Assembly: GCA_964247055.1 (NCBI GenBank)
Contig: OZ176051.1
Coordinates: forward strand, 186,001 to 250,000
Source of the DNA: Paragordius varius
Taxonomy: Eukaryota; Nematomorpha
Length of the DNA stretch: 64,000 nt
Direction of reading: 5' to 3'
Shown: piece by piece, positions 39,167-53,307 of the stretch
Position numbering within the stretch: the first letter of the stretch is position 1
Layout of the letters: each line of letters starts with the position of its first letter
Position numbers and translations under genes: made by a program
The notes under the pieces: generated by a model
Seen by the model: only the letters and a program-made list of their open reading frames with translations
What the model was told of the DNA's origin: nothing
Databases searched by the model: none

Positions 39167-40896
39167 ATCGGACTATAAATGTAATTTTTATGAATTTTTT
39201 AAATGTTTAAAAAATTTATTTTATACGATTTTAAAAATAAAAATGGCTACCTAAAATCCAAATTTGATCAGGTGATGTTACCATAATTTTTTTGGGTAGC
39301 CCAATGGTAGTTCCATCATCACCCCAAATATTTTCGAGATCGGAGTATAAATGTAATTTTTATGAATTTTTTAAATATTTAAAAAATTTATTTTATACGA
39401 TTTTAAAAATAAAAATGGCTACCTAAAATCCAAATTTGATCAGGTGATGTCGCCATAATTTTTTTTGGGTAGCCCTATGGTAGTTCCATCATCACCCCAA
39501 ATATTTTGGGGATTGGACTATAAATGTAATTTTTATGAATTTTTTAAATATTTAAAAAATTTATTTTATACGATTTTAAAAATAAAAATGGCTACCTAAA
39601 ATCCAAATTTGATCAGGTAATGTCACCATAATTTTTTTTGGGTAGCCCTATAGTAGTTCCATCATCACCCCAAATATTTTCGAGATCGGAGTATAAATGT
39701 AATTTTTATGAATTTTTTAAATATTTAAAAAATTTATTTTATACGATTTTAAAAATAAAAATGGCTACCTAAAATCCAAATTTGATCAGGTGATGTCATC
39801 ATAATTTTTTTTGGGTAGCCCTATGGTAATTCCATCATCACCCCAAATATTGTCGAGATCGGAATATAAATGTAATTTTTATGAATTTTTTAAATATTTA
39901 AAAAATTTATTTTATACGATTTTAAAAATAAAAATGGCTACCTAAAATCCAAATTTGATCAGGTGATGTCACCATAATTTTCTTTGGGTAGCCCTATAAT
40001 AATTCCATCATCACCCCAAATATTGTCGAGATCGGAGTATAAATGTAATTTTTTTGAATTTTTTTAATATTTAAAAAATTTATTTTATACGATTTTAAAA
40101 ATAAAAATGGCTACCTAAAATCCAAATTTGATCAGGTGATGTCTCCATAATTTTTTTTGGGTAGCCCTATGGTAGTTCCATCATCACCCCAAATATTTTG
40201 GGGATTGGACTATAAATGTAATTTTTATGAATTTTTTAAATATTTAAAAAATTTATTTTATACGATTTTAAAAATAAAAATGGCTACCTAAAATCCAAAT
40301 TTGATCAGGTGATGTCACCATAATTTTTTTTGGGTAGCCCTATGGTAGTTCCATCATCACCCCAAATATTGTCGAGATCGGAGTATAAATGTAATTTTTT
40401 TGAATTTTTTAAATATTTAAAAAATTTATTTTATACGATTTTAAAAATAAAAATGGCTACCTAAAATCCAAATTTGATCAGGTGATGTCGCCATAATTTT
40501 TTTTGCGTAGCCCTATGGTAGTTCTATCATCACCCCAAATATTTTGGGGATCGGACTATAAATGTAATTTTTATGGATTTTTTAAATATTTAAAAAATTT
40601 ATTTTATACGATTTTAAAAATAAAAATGGCTACCTAAAATCCAAATTTGATCAGGTGATGTCGCCATAATTTTTTTTGGGTAGCCCTATGGTAGTTCCAT
40701 CATCACCCCAAATATTTTGGGGATCGGACTATAAATGTAATTTTTATGAATTTTTTAAATATTTAAAAAATTTATTTTATACGATTTTAAAAATAAAAAT
40801 GGCTACCTAAAATCCAAATTTTATCAGGTGATGTCTTCATAATTTTTTTTGGGTAGCCCTATGGTAGTTCCATCATCACCCCAAATATTTTGGGGA
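39167..40896 (+). repeat. 11-monomer composite unit K, copy 2 (10 of 11 monomers, 1730 bp)
   Basis: Repeats the first ten monomers of 37271-39166 in order. It then continues into GTATTTTTTATG with GTCATTATAA instead of the eleventh monomer. This copy and what follows it, to about 41850, is the part that reappears at 51925-54262. Confidence 0.85.
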
Positions 40897-41850
40897 TCGG
40901 ACTATAAATGTATTTTTTATGAATTTTTTAAATATTTAAAAAATTTATTTTATACGATTTTAAAAATAAAAATGGCTACCTAAAATCCAAATTTGATCAG
41001 GTGATGTCATTATAATTTTTTTGGGTAGCCCTATGGTAGTTCCATCATCACCTCAAATATTTTGGGGATCGGACTATAAATGTAATTTTTATGAATTTTT
41101 TTAATATTTAAAAAATTTATTTTATACGATTTTAAAAATAAAAATGGCTACCTAAAATCCAAATTTGATCAGATAATGTGGCCATAATTTTTTTTGGGTA
41201 GCCCTATGGTAGTTCCATCATCACCCCAAATATTTTGGGGATCGGACTATAAATGTAATTTTTATGAATTTTTTAAATATTCAAAAAATTTATTTTATAC
41301 GATTTTAAAAATAAAAATGGCTACCTAAAATCCAAATTTTATCAGGTGATGTCTTCATAATTTTTTTTGGGTAGCCCTATGGTAGTTCCATCATCACCCC
41401 AAATATTTTGGGGATCGGACTATAAATGTAATTTTTATGAATTTTTTAAATATTTAAAAAATTTATTTTATACGATTTTAAAAATAAAAATGGCTACCTA
41501 AAATCCAAATTTGATCAGGTGATGTCACTATAATTTTTTTGGGTAGCCCTATGGTAGTTCCATCATCACCTCAAATATTTTGGGGATCGGACTATAAATG
41601 TAATTTTTATGAATTTTTTAAATATTTAAAAAATTTATTTTATACGATTTTAAAAATAAAAATGGCTACCTAAAATCCAAATTTGATCAGGTGATGTCAC
41701 CATATTTTTTTTTGGGTAGCCCTATGGTAGTTCCATCATCACCCCAAATATTTTCGAGATCGGAGTATAAATGTAAATTTATGAATTTTTTAAATATTTA
41801 AAAAATTTATTTTATACGATTTTAAAAATAAAAATGGCTACCTAAAATCC
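40897..41850 (+). repeat. Long-range duplicated extension, copy 1
   Basis: Markers: GTATTTTTTATG, GTCATTATAA with CACCTCAAAT, TTTTTTTAATATT, AGATAATGTGGCC, AAATATTCAAAA, TTTTATCAGG with GTCTTCATAA, GTCACTATAA, CCATATTTTTTTTT. All recur at a constant 12411-bp offset (checked at 40521, 40911, 41171 and 41760). The two sides part near GTTCAGG at 41855. Confidence 0.85.
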
Positions 41851-42622
41851 AAATTTGTTCAGGTGATGTCGCCATAATTTTTTTTGCGTAGCCCTATGGT
41901 AGTTCTATCATCACCCCAAATATTTTGGGGATCGGACTATAAATGTAATTTTTATGAATTTTTTAAATATTTAAAAAATTTATTTTATACGATTTTAAAA
42001 ATAAAAATGGCTACCTAAAATCCAAATTTGATCAGGTGTTGTCGCCATAATTTTTTTTGGGTAGCCCTATGGTAGTTCCATCATCACCCCAAATATTTTG
42101 GGGATCGGACTATAAATGTAATTTTTATGAATTTTTTAAATATTTAAAAAATTTATTTTATAAGATTTTAAAAATAAAAATGGCTACCTAAAATCCAAAT
42201 TTGATCAGGTGATGTCACCATAATTTATTTGGGTAGCCCTATGGTAGTTCCATCATCACCCCAAATATTTTGGGGATCGGACTATAAATGTAATTTTTAT
42301 GAATTTTTTAAATATTTAAAAAATTTATTTTATACGATTTTAAAAATAAAAATGGCTACCTAAAATCCAAATTTGATCAGATAATGTGGCCATAATTTTT
42401 TTTGGGTAGCCCTATGGTAGTTCCATCATCACCCCAAATATTTTGGGGATCGGACTATAAATGTAATTTTTATGAATTTTTTAAATATTCAAAAAATTTA
42501 TTTTATACGATTTTAAAAATAAAAATGGCTACCTAAAATCCAAATTTTATCAGGTGATGTCTTCATAATTTTTTTTGGGTAGCCCTATGGTAGTTCCATC
42601 ATCACCCCAAATATTTTGGGGA
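41851..42622 (+). repeat. Monomers leading into 7-mer copy 2
   Basis: About five monomers. The AGATAATGTGGCC, AAATATTCAAAA and GTCTTCATAA series of 41171-41360 is repeated here 1208 bp further on. GTTCAGG with GCGTAGCC and GTTCTATCATC lies at the start. No other content. Confidence 0.7.
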
Positions 42623-43825
42623 TCGGACTATAAATGTAATTTTTATGAATTTTTTAAATATTTAAAAAATTTATTTTATACGATTTTAAAAATAAAAATG
42701 GCTACCTAAAATCCAAATTTGATCAGGTGATGTAGCCATAATTATTTTTGGGTAGCCCTATAGTAGTTCCATCATCACCCCAAATATTTTTGAGATCGGA
42801 GTATAAATGTAATTTTTATGAATTTTTTAAATATTTAAAAAATTTATTTTATACGATTTTAAAAATAAAAATGGCTACCTAAAATCCAAATTTGATCAGG
42901 TGATGTCACCATAATTTTTTTTGGGTAGCCCTATGGTCCATCATCACCCCAAATATTGTCGAGATCGGAGTATAAATGTAATTTTTATGAATTTTTTAAA
43001 TATTTAAAAAATTTATTTTATACGATTTTAAAAATAAAAATGGATACCTAAAATCCAAATTTGATCAGGTGATGTCACTATAATTTTTTTGGGTAGCCCT
43101 ATGGTAGTTCCATCATCACCCCAAATATTTTCGAGATCGGAGTATAAATGTAATTTTTATGAATTTTTTAAATATTTAAAAAATTTATTTTATACGATTT
43201 TAAAAATAAAAATGGCTACCTAAAATCCAAATTTGATCAGGTGATGTCACCATAATTTTTTTGGGTAGCCCTATGGTAGTTCCATCATCACCCCAAATAT
43301 TTTCGAGATCGGAGTATAAATGTAATTTTTATGAATTTTTTAAATATTTAAAAAATTTATTTTATAAGATTTTAAAAATAAAAATGGCTACCTAAAATCC
43401 AAATTTGATCAGGTGATGTCACCATAATTTATTTGGGTAGCCCTATGGTAATTCCATCATCACCCCAAATATTGTCGAGATCGGAGTATAAATGTAATTT
43501 TTTTGAATTTTTTGAATATTTAAAAAATTTATTTTATACGATTTTAAAAATAAAAATGGCTACCTAAAATCCAAATTTGATCAGGTGATGTCACTATAAT
43601 TTTTTTGGGTAGCCCTATGGTAGTTCCATCATCACCCCAAATATTTTCGAGATCGGAGTATAAATGTAATTTTTATGAATTTTTTAAATATTTAAAAAAT
43701 TTATTTTATACGATTTTAAAAATAAAAATGGCTACCTAAAATCCAAATTTGATCAGGTGATGTCGCCATAATTTTTTTTGGGTAGCCCTATGGTAGTTCC
43801 ATCATCACCCCAAATATTTTGGGGA
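42623..43825 (+). repeat. 7-monomer higher-order unit, copy 2 (1203 bp)
   Basis: Same seven monomers as 36067-37270, with the GTAGCC core, CTATGGTCCATC, ATGGATACC, GTAATTCC and TTTTGAATATTT markers. The first monomer has CCAAATTTG in place of CCATATTTG and opens with TCGGAC. The fifth carries TTATAAGATT and AATTTATTTGGG, as if exchanged with a monomer of the 35600 type. It is followed at 43826 by a short K unit. Confidence 0.85.
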
Positions 43826-44685
43826 TCGGACTATAAATGTAATTTTTATGAATTTTTTAAATATTTAAAATATTTATTTTATACGATTTTAAAAATAAAA
43901 ATGGCTACCTAAAATCCAAATTTGATCAGGTGATGTCACCATAATTTTTTTGGGTAGCCCAATGGTAGTTCCATCATCACCCCAAATATTTTCGAGATCG
44001 GAGTATAAATGTAATTTTTATGAATTTTTTAAATATTTAAAAAATTTATTTTATACGATTTTAAAAATAAAAATGGCTACCTAAAATCCAAATTTGATCA
44101 GGTGATGTCGCCATAATTTTTTTTGGGTAGCCCTATGGTAGTTCCATCATCACCCCAAATATTTTGGGGATTGGACTATAAATGTAATTTTTATGAATTT
44201 TTTAAATATTTAAAAAATTTATTTTATACGATTAAATAAAAATGGCTACCTAAAATCCAAATTTGATCAGGTGATGTCACCATAATTTTTTTTGGGTAGC
44301 CCTATAGTAGTTCCATCATCACCCCAAATATTTTCGAGATCGGAGTATAAATGTAATTTTTATGAATTTTTTAAATATTTAAAAAATTTATTTTATACGA
44401 TTTTAAAAATAAAAATGGCTACCTAAAATCCAAATTTGATCAGGTGATGTCATCATAATTTTTTTTGGGTAGCCCTATGGTAATTCCATCATCACCCCAA
44501 ATATTGTCGAGATCGGAATATAAATGTAATTTTTATGAATTTTTTAAATATTTAAAAAATTTATTTTATACGATTTTAAAAATAAAAATGGCTACCTAAA
44601 ATCCAAATTTGATCAGGTGATGTCACCATAATTTTCTTTGGGTAGCCCTATAATAATTCCATCATCACCCCAAATATTGTCGAGA
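43826..44685 (+). repeat. Unit K, copy 3 (first 5 monomers)
   Basis: The first five K markers in order: CCCAATGG; GATTGGAC; CTATAGTAG, here in a monomer shortened to ACGATTAAATAAAAATGG; GTCATCATAA with GTAATTCC; AATTTTCTTTGGG with CTATAATAATTCC. The next monomer starts as K (TTTTTTTAATATT) but turns to GATATCACTATAA, so the break is inside it. Confidence 0.8.
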
Positions 44686-45030
44686 TCGGAGTATAAATGT
44701 AATTTTTTTGAATTTTTTTAATATTTAAAAAATTTATTTTATACGATTTTAAAAATAAAAATGGCTACCTAAAATCCAAATTTGATCAGGTGATATCACT
44801 ATAATTTTTTTGGGTAGCCCTATGGTAGTTCCATCATCACCCCAAATATTTTCGAGATCGGAGTATAAATGTAATTTTTATTAATTTTTTAAATATTTAA
44901 AAAAATTATTTTATACGATATTAAAAATAAAAATGGCTACCTAAAATCCAAATTTGATCAGGTGATGTCACCATAATTTTTTTTGGGTAGCCCTATGGTA
45001 GTTCCATCATCACCCCAAATATTTTGGGGA
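44686..45030 (+). repeat. Two junction monomers
   Basis: The first combines TTTTTTTAATATT with GATATCACTATAA. The second has TTATTAATTTT, AAAAAAATTATT and CGATATTAAA and ends in TTTTGGGGATT, directly before 7-mer copy 3. Confidence 0.75.
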
Positions 45031-46234
45031 TTGGACTATAAATGTAATTTTTATGAATTTTTTAAATATTTAAAAAATTTATTTTATACGATTTTAAAAA
45101 TAAAAATGGCTACCTAAAATCCATATTTGATCAGGTGATGTAGCCATAATTATTTTTGGGTAGCCCTATAGTAGTTCCATCATCACCCCAAATATTTTTG
45201 AGATCGGAGTATAAATGTAATTTTTATGAATTTTTTAAATATTTAAAAAATTTATTTTATACGATTTTAAAAATAAAAATGGCTACCTAAAATCCAAATT
45301 TGATCAGGTGATGTCACCATAATTTTTTTTGGGTAGCCCTATGGTCAATCATCACCCCAAATATTGTCGAGATCGGAGTATAAATGTAATTTTTATGAAT
45401 TTTTTAAATATTTAAAAAATTTATTTTATACGATTTTAAAAATAAAAATGGATACCTAAAATCCAAATTTGATCAAGTGATGTCACTATAATTTTTTTGG
45501 GTAGCCCTATGGTAGTTCCATCATCACCCCAAATATTTTCGTGATCGGAGTATAAATGTAATTTTTATGAATTTTTTAAATATTTAAAAAATTTATTTTA
45601 TACGATTTTAAAAATAAAAATGGCTACCTAAAATCCAAATTTGATCAGGTGATGTCACCATAATTTTTTTGGGTAGCCCTATGGTAGTTCCATCATCACC
45701 CCAAATATTTTCGAGATCGGAGTATAAATGTAATTTTTATGAATTTTTTAAATATTTAAAAAATTTATTTTATACGATTTTAAAAATAAAAATGGCTACC
45801 TAAAATCCAAATTTGATCAGGTGATGTCACCATAATTTTTTTTGGGTAGCCCTATGGTAATTCCATCATCACCCCAAATATTGTCGAGATCGGAGTATAA
45901 ATGTAATTTTTTTGAATTTTTTGAATATTTAAAAAATTTATTTTATACGATTTTAAAAATATAAATGGCTACCTAAAATCCAAATTTGATCAGGTGATGT
46001 CACCATAATTTTTTTGGGTAGCCCTATGGTAGTTCCATCATCACCCCAAATATTTTCGAGATCGGAGTATAAATGTAATTTTTATGAATTTTTTAAATAT
46101 TTAAAAAATTTATTTTATACGATTTTAAAAATAAAAATGGCTACCTTAAATCCAAATTTGATCAGGTGATGTCGCCATAATTTTTTTTGGGTAGCCCTAT
46201 GGTAGTTCCATCATCACCCCAAATATTTTGGGGA
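45031..46234 (+). repeat. 7-monomer higher-order unit, copy 3 (1204 bp)
   Basis: Same seven-monomer order. Distinguishing variants shared with copy 4: the second monomer reads GGTCAATCATC, the fourth follows TTTTCGTGATCGG, the sixth has AAAATATAAATGG and the seventh has CTACCTTAAATCC and ends in GATTGGAC. A private GATCAAGTG lies near 45472. Confidence 0.9.
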
Positions 46235-47438
46235 TTGGACTATAAATGTAATTTTTATGAATTTTTTAAATATTTAAAAAATTTATTTTATACGATTTTA
46301 AAAATAAAAATGGCTACCTAAAATCCATATTTGATCAGGTGATGTAGCCATAATTATTTTTGGGTAGCCCTATAGTAGTTCCATCATCACCCCAAATATT
46401 TTTGAGATCGGAGTATAAATGTAATTTTTATGAATTTTTTAAATATTTAAAAAATTTATTTTATACGATTTTAAAAATAAAAATGGCTACCTAAAATCCA
46501 AATTTGATCAGGTGATGTCACCATAATTTTTTTTGGGTAGCCCTATGGTCAATCATCACCCCAAATATTGTCGAGATCGGAGTATAAATGTAATTTTTAT
46601 GAATTTTTTAAATATTTAAAAAATTTATTTTATACGATTTTAAAAATAAAAATGGATACCTAAAATCCAAATTTGATCAGGTGATGTCACTATAATTTTT
46701 TTGGGTAGCCCTATGGTAGTTCCATCATCACCCCAAATATTTTCGTGATCGGAGTATAAATGTAATTTTTATGAATTTTTTAAATATTTAAAAAATTTAT
46801 TTTATACGATTTTAAAAATAAAAATGGCTACCTAAAATCCAAATTTGATCAGGTGATGTCACCATAATTTTTTTGGGTAGCCCTATGGTAGTTCCATCAT
46901 CACCCCAAATATTTTCGAGATCGGAGTATAAATGTAATTTTTATGAATTTTTTAAATATTTAAAAAATTTATTTTATACGATTTTAAAAATAAAAATGGC
47001 TACCTAAAATCCAAATTTGATCAGGTGATGTCACCATAATTTTTTTTGGGTAGCCCTATGGTAATTCCATCATCACCCCAAATATTGTCGAGATCGGAGT
47101 ATAAATGTAATTTTTTTGAATTTTTTGAATATTTAAAAAATTTATTTTATACGATTTTAAAAATATAAATGGCTACCTAAAATCCAAATTTGATCAGGTG
47201 ATGTCACCATAATTTTTTTGGGTAGCCCTATGGTAGTTCCATCATCACCCCAAATATTTTCGAGATCGGAGTATAAATGTAATTTTTATGAATTTTTTAA
47301 ATATTTAAAAAATTTATTTTATACGATTTTAAAAATAAAAATGGCTACCTTAAATCCAAATTTGATCAGGTGATGTCGCCATAATTTTTTTTGGGTAGCC
47401 CTATGGTAGTTCCATCATCACCCCAAATATTTTGGGGA
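46235..47438 (+). repeat. 7-monomer higher-order unit, copy 4 (1204 bp)
   Basis: Direct tandem copy of 45031-46234, including GGTCAATCATC, TTTTCGTGATCGG, AAAATATAAATGG and CTACCTTAAATCC. The only difference I saw is GATCAGGTG where copy 3 has GATCAAGTG. This is the most recent-looking duplication in the window. Confidence 0.9.
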
Positions 47439-50400
47439 TTGGACTATAAATGTAATTTTTATGAATTTTTTAAATATTTAAAAAATTTATTTTATACGAT
47501 TTTAAAAATAAAAATGGCTACCTAAAATCCAAATTTGATCAGGTGATGTCACCATAATTTTTTTTGGGTAGCCCTATAGTAGTTCCATCATCACCCCAAA
47601 TATTTTCGAGATCGGAGTATAAATGTAATTTTTATGAATTTTTTAAATATTTAAAAAATTTATTTTATACGATTTTAAAAATAAAAATGGATACCTAAAA
47701 TCCAAATTTGATCAGGTGATGTCACTATAATTTTTTTGGGTAGCCCTATGGTAATTCCATCATCACCCCAAATATTGTCGAGATCGGAATATAAATGTAA
47801 TTTTTATGAATTTTTTAAATATTTAAAAAATTTATTTTATACGATTTTAAAAATAAAAATGGCTACCTAAAATCCAAATTTGATCAGGTGATGTCACCAT
47901 AATTTTCTTTGGGTAGCCCTATAATAATTCCATCATCACCCCAAATATTGTCGAGATCGGAGTATAAATGTAATTTTTTTGAATTTTTTTAATATTTAAA
48001 AAATTTATTTTATACGATTTTAAAAATAAAAATGGCTACCTAAAATCCAAATTTGATCAGGTGATGTCACTATAATTTTTTTGGGTAGCCCTATGGTAGT
48101 TCCATCATCACCCCAAATATTTTCGAGATCGGAGTATAAATGTAATTTTTATTAATTTTTTAAATATTTAAAAAAATTATTTTATACGATATTAAAAATA
48201 AAAATGGCTACCTAAAATCCAAATTTGATCAGGTGATGTCACCATAATTTTTTTTTAGTAGCCCTATGGTAGTTCCATCATCACCCCAAATATTTTGGGG
48301 ATTGGACTATAAATGTAATTTTTATGAATTTTTTAAATATTTAAAAAATTTATTTTATACGATTTTAAAAATAAAAATGGCTACCTAAAATCCATATTTG
48401 ATCAGGTGATGTAGCCATAATTATTTTTGGGTAGCCCTATAGTAGTTCCATCATCACCCCAAATATTTTTGAGATCGGAGTATAAATGTAATTTTTATGA
48501 ATTTTTTAAATATTTAAAAAATTTATTTTATACGATTTTAAAAATAAAAATGGCTACCTAAAATCCAAATTTGATCAGGTGATGTCACCATAATTTTTTT
48601 TGGGTAGCCCTATGGTAATTCCATCATCACCCCAAATATTGTCGAGATCGGAGTATAAATGTAATTTTTTTGAATTTTTTGAATATTTAAAAAATTTATT
48701 TTATACGATTTTAAAAATATAAATGGCTACCTAAAATCCAAATTTGATCAGGTGATGTCACCATAATTTTTTTTGGGTAGCCCTATAGTAGTTCCATCAT
48801 CACCCCAAATATTTTCGAGATCGGAGTATAAATGTAATTTTTATGAATTTTTTAAATATTTAAAAAATTTATTTTATACGATTTTAAAAATAAAAATGGC
48901 TACCTAAAATCCAAATTTGATCAGGTGATGTCATCATAATTTTTTTTGGGTAGCCCTATGGTAATTCCATCATCACCCCAAATATTGTCGAGATCGGAAT
49001 ATAAATGTAATTTTTATGAATTTTTTAAATATTTAAAAAATTTATTTTATACGATTTTAAAAATAAAAATGGCTACCTAAAATCCAAATTTGATCAGGTG
49101 ATGTCACCATAATTTTCTTTGGGTAGCCCTATAATAATTCCATCATCACCCCAAATATTGTCGAGATCGGAGTATAAATGTAATTTTTTTGAATTTTTTA
49201 AATATTTAAAAAATTTATTTTATACGATTTTAAAAATAAAAATGGCTACCTAAAATCCATATTTGATCAGGTGATGTAGCCATAATTATTTTTGGGTAGC
49301 CCTATAGTAGTTCCATCATCACCCCAAATATTTTTGAGATCGGAGTATAAATGTAATTTTTATGAATTTTTTAAATATTTAAAAAATTTATTTTATACGA
49401 TTTTAAAAATAAAAATGGCTACCTAAAATCCAAATTTGATCAGGTGATGTCACCATAATTTTTTTTGGGTAGCCCTATGGTAATTCCATCATCACCCCAA
49501 ATATTGTCGAGATCGGAGTATAAATGTAATTTTTTTGAATTTTTTGAATATTTAAAAAATTTATTTTATACGATTTTAAAAATATAAATGGCTACCTAAA
49601 ATCCAAATTTGATCAGGTGATGTCACCATAATTTTTTTGGGTAGCCCTATGGTAGTTCCATCATCACCCCAAATATTTTCGAGATCGGAGTATAAATGTA
49701 ATTTTTATGAATTTTTTAAATATTTAAAAAATTTATTTTATACGATTTTAAAAATAAAAATGGCTACCTTAAATCCAAATTTGATCAGGTGATGTCGCCA
49801 TAATTTTTTTTGGGTAGCCCTATGGTAGTTCCATCATCACCCCAAATATTTTGGGGATTGGACTATAAATGTAATTTTTATGAATTTTTTAAATATTTAA
49901 AAAATTTATTTTATACGATTTTAAAAATAAAAATGGCTACCTAAAATCCAAATTTGATCAGGTGATGTCACCATAATTTTTTTTGGGTAGCCCTATAGTA
50001 GTTCCATCATCACCCCAAATATTTTCGAGATCGGAGTATAAATGTAATTTTTATGAATTTTTTAAATATTTAAAAAATTTATTTTATACGATTTTAAAAA
50101 TAAAAATGGCTACCTAAAATCCAAATTTGATCAGGTGATGTCATCATAATTTTTTTTGGGTAGCCCTATGGTAATTCCATCATCACCCCAAATATTGTCG
50201 AGATCGGAATATAAATGTAATTTTTATGAATTTTTTAAATATTTAAAAAATTTATTTTATACGATTTTAAAAATAAAAATGGCTACCTAAAATCCAAATT
50301 TGATCAGGTGATGTCACCATTTTTTTCTTTGGGTAGCCCTATAATAATTCCATCATCACCCCAAATATTGTCGAGATCGGAGTATAAATGTAATTTTTTT

Positions 50401-50720
50401 GAATTTTTTTAATATTTAAAAAATTTATTTTATACGATTTTAAAAATAAAAATGGCTACCTAAAATCCAAATTTGATCAGGTGATGTCACTATAATTTTT
50501 TTGGGTAGCCCTATGTAGTTCCATCATCACCCCAAATATTTTCGAGATCGGAGTATAAATGTAATTTTTATTAATTTTTTAAATATTTAAAAAAATTATT
50601 TTATACGATATTAAAAATAAAAATGGCTACCTAAAATCCAAATTTGATCAGGTGATGTCACCATAATTTTTTTTGGGTAGCCCTATGGTAGTTCCATCAT
50701 CACCCCAAATATTTTGGGGA
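47439..50720 (+). repeat. Mosaic of 7-mer and K fragments (~19 monomers)
   Basis: Made from pieces of the two units. Two shortened 7-mers start near 48307 and 49180: each has the CCATATTTG/GATGTAGCC monomer joined directly to the GTAATTCC and TTTTGAATATTT monomers, so monomers 2-4 are missing. Between and around them are K fragments: CTATAGTAG, GTCATCATAA and AATTTTCTTTGGG occur as a series near 48780-49130 and 49990-50340, and partly near 47580-47910. TTATTAATTTT monomers lie near 48147 and 50567. A hybrid near 47690 has ATGGATACC with GTCACT followed by GTAATTCC. Confidence 0.75.
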
Positions 50721-51924
50721 TTGGACTATAAATGTAATTTTTATGAATTTTTTAAATATTTAAAAAATTTATTTTATACGATTTTAAAAATAAAAATGGC
50801 TACCTAAAATCCATATTTGATCAGGTGATGTAGCCATAATTATTTTTGGGTAGCCCTATAGTAGTTCCATCATCACCCCAAATATTTTTGAGATCGGAGT
50901 ATAAATGTAATTTTTATGAATTTTTTAAATATTTAAAAAATTTATTTTATACGATTATAAAAATAAAAATGGCTACCTAAAATCCAAATTTGATCAGGTG
51001 ATGTCACCATAATTTTTTTTGGGTAGCCCTATGGTCAATCATCACCCCAAATATTGTCGAGATCGGAGTATAAATGTAATTTTTATGAATTTTTTAAATA
51101 TTTAAAAAATTTATTTTATACGATTTTAAAAATAAAAATGGATACCTAAAATCCAAATTTGATCAGGTGATGTCACTATAATTTTTTTGGGTAGCCCTAT
51201 GGTAGTTCCATCATCACCCCAAATATTTTCGAGATCGGAGTATAAATGTAATTTTTATGAATTTTTTAAATATTTAAAAAATTTATTTTATACGATTTTA
51301 AAAATAAAAATGGCTACCTAAAATCCAAATTTGATCAGGTGATGTCACCATAATTTTTTTGGGTAGCCCTATGGTAGTTCCATCATCACCCCAAATATTT
51401 TCGAGATCGGAGTATAAATGTAATTTTTATGAATTTTTTAAATATTTAAAAAATTTATTTTATACGATTTTAAAAATAAAAATGGCTACCTAAAATCCAA
51501 ATTTGATCAGGTGATGTCACCATAATTTTTTTTGGGTAGCCCTATGGTAATTCCATCATCACCCCAAATATTGTCGAGATCGGAGTATAAATGTAATTTT
51601 TTTGAATTTTTTGAATATTTAAAAAATTTATTTTATACGATTTTAAAAATATAAATGGCTACCTAAAATCCAAATTTGATCAGGTGATGTCACCATAATT
51701 TTTTTGGGTAGCCCTATGGTAGTTCCATCATCACCCCAAATATTTTCGAGATCGGAGTATAAATGTAATTTTTATGAATTTTTTAAATATTTAAAAAATT
51801 TATTTTATACGATTTTAAAAATAAAAATGGCTACCTTAAATCCAAATTTGATCAGGTGATGTCGCCATAATTTTTTTTGGGTAGCCCTATGGTAGTTCCA
51901 TCATCACCCCAAATATTTTGGGGA
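50721..51924 (+). repeat. 7-monomer higher-order unit, copy 5 (1204 bp)
   Basis: Same seven monomers as copies 3 and 4, with GGTCAATCATC, AAAATATAAATGG and CTACCTTAAATCC, but with TTTTCGAGATCGG instead of TTTTCGTGATCGG and ending in GGGGATCGGAC. A private CGATTATAAAAA lies near 50953. It is followed directly by K copy 4. Confidence 0.9.
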
Positions 51925-53307
51925 TCGGACTATAAATGTAATTTTTATGAATTTTTTAAATATTTAAAAAATTTATTTTATACGATTTTAAAAATAAAAA
52001 TGGCTACCTAAAATCCAAATTTGATCAGGTGATGTCACCATAATTTTTTTGGGTAGCCCAATGGTAGTTCCATCATCACCCCAAATATTTTCGAGATCGG
52101 AGTATAAATGTAATTTTTATGAATTTTTTAAATATTTAAAAAATTTATTTTATACGATTTTAAAAATAAAAATGGCTACCTAAAATCCAAATTTGATCAG
52201 GTGATGTCGCCATAATTTTTTTTGGGTAGCCCTATGGTAGTTCCATCATCACCCCAAATATTTTGGGGATTGGACTATAAATGTAATTTTTATGAATTTT
52301 TTAAATATTTAAAAAATTTATTTTATACGATTTTAAAAATAAAAATGGCTACCTAAAATCCAAATTTGATCAGGTGATGTCACCATAATTTTTTTTGGGT
52401 AGCCCTATAGTAGTTCCATCATCACCCCAAATATTTTCGAGATCGGAGTATGAATGTAATTTTTATGAATTTTTTAAATATTTAAAAAATTTATTTTATA
52501 CGATTTTAAAAATAAAAATGGCTACCTAAAATCCAAATTTGATCAGGTGATGTCTCCATAATTTTTTTTGGGTAGCCCTATGGTAGTTCCATCATCACCC
52601 CAAATATTTTGGGGATTGGACTATAAATGTAATTTTTATGAATTTTTTAAATATTTAAAAAATTTATTTTATACGATTTTAAAAATAAAAATGGCTACCT
52701 AAAATCCAAATTTGATCAGGTGATGTCACCATAATTTTTTTTGGGTAGCCCTATGGTAGTTCCATCATCACCCCAAATATTGTCGAGATCGGAGTATAAA
52801 TGTAATTTTTTTGAATTTTTTAAATATTTAAAAAATTTATTTTATACGATTTTAAAAATAAAAATGGCTACCTAAAATCCAAATTTGATCAGGTGATGTC
52901 GCCATAATTTTTTTTGCGTAGCCCTATGGTAGTTCTATCATCACCCCAAATATTTTGGGGATCGGACTATAAATGTAATTTTTATGAATTTTTTAAATAT
53001 TTAAAAAATTTATTTTATACGATTTTAAAAATAAAAATGGCTACCTAAAATCCAAATTTGATCAGGTGATGTCGCCATAATTTTTTTTGGGTAGCCCTAT
53101 GGTAGTTCCATCATCACCCCAAATATTTTGGGGATCGGACTATAAATGTAATTTTTATGAATTTTTTAAATATTTAAAAAATTTATTTTATACGATTTTA
53201 AAAATAAAAATGGCTACCTAAAATCCAAATTTTATCAGGTGATGTCTTCATAATTTTTTTTGGGTAGCCCTATGGTAGTTCCATCATCACCCCAAATATT
53301 TTGGGGA
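51925..53307 (+). repeat. Unit K, copy 4 (8 monomers, 1383 bp)
   Basis: Corresponds to 39167-40896 but lacks the GTCATCATAA and AATTTTCTTTGGG monomers, which accounts for the 347-bp (two-monomer) shift between its left and right parts. A private GTATGAATG lies at 52450. Confidence 0.85.
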
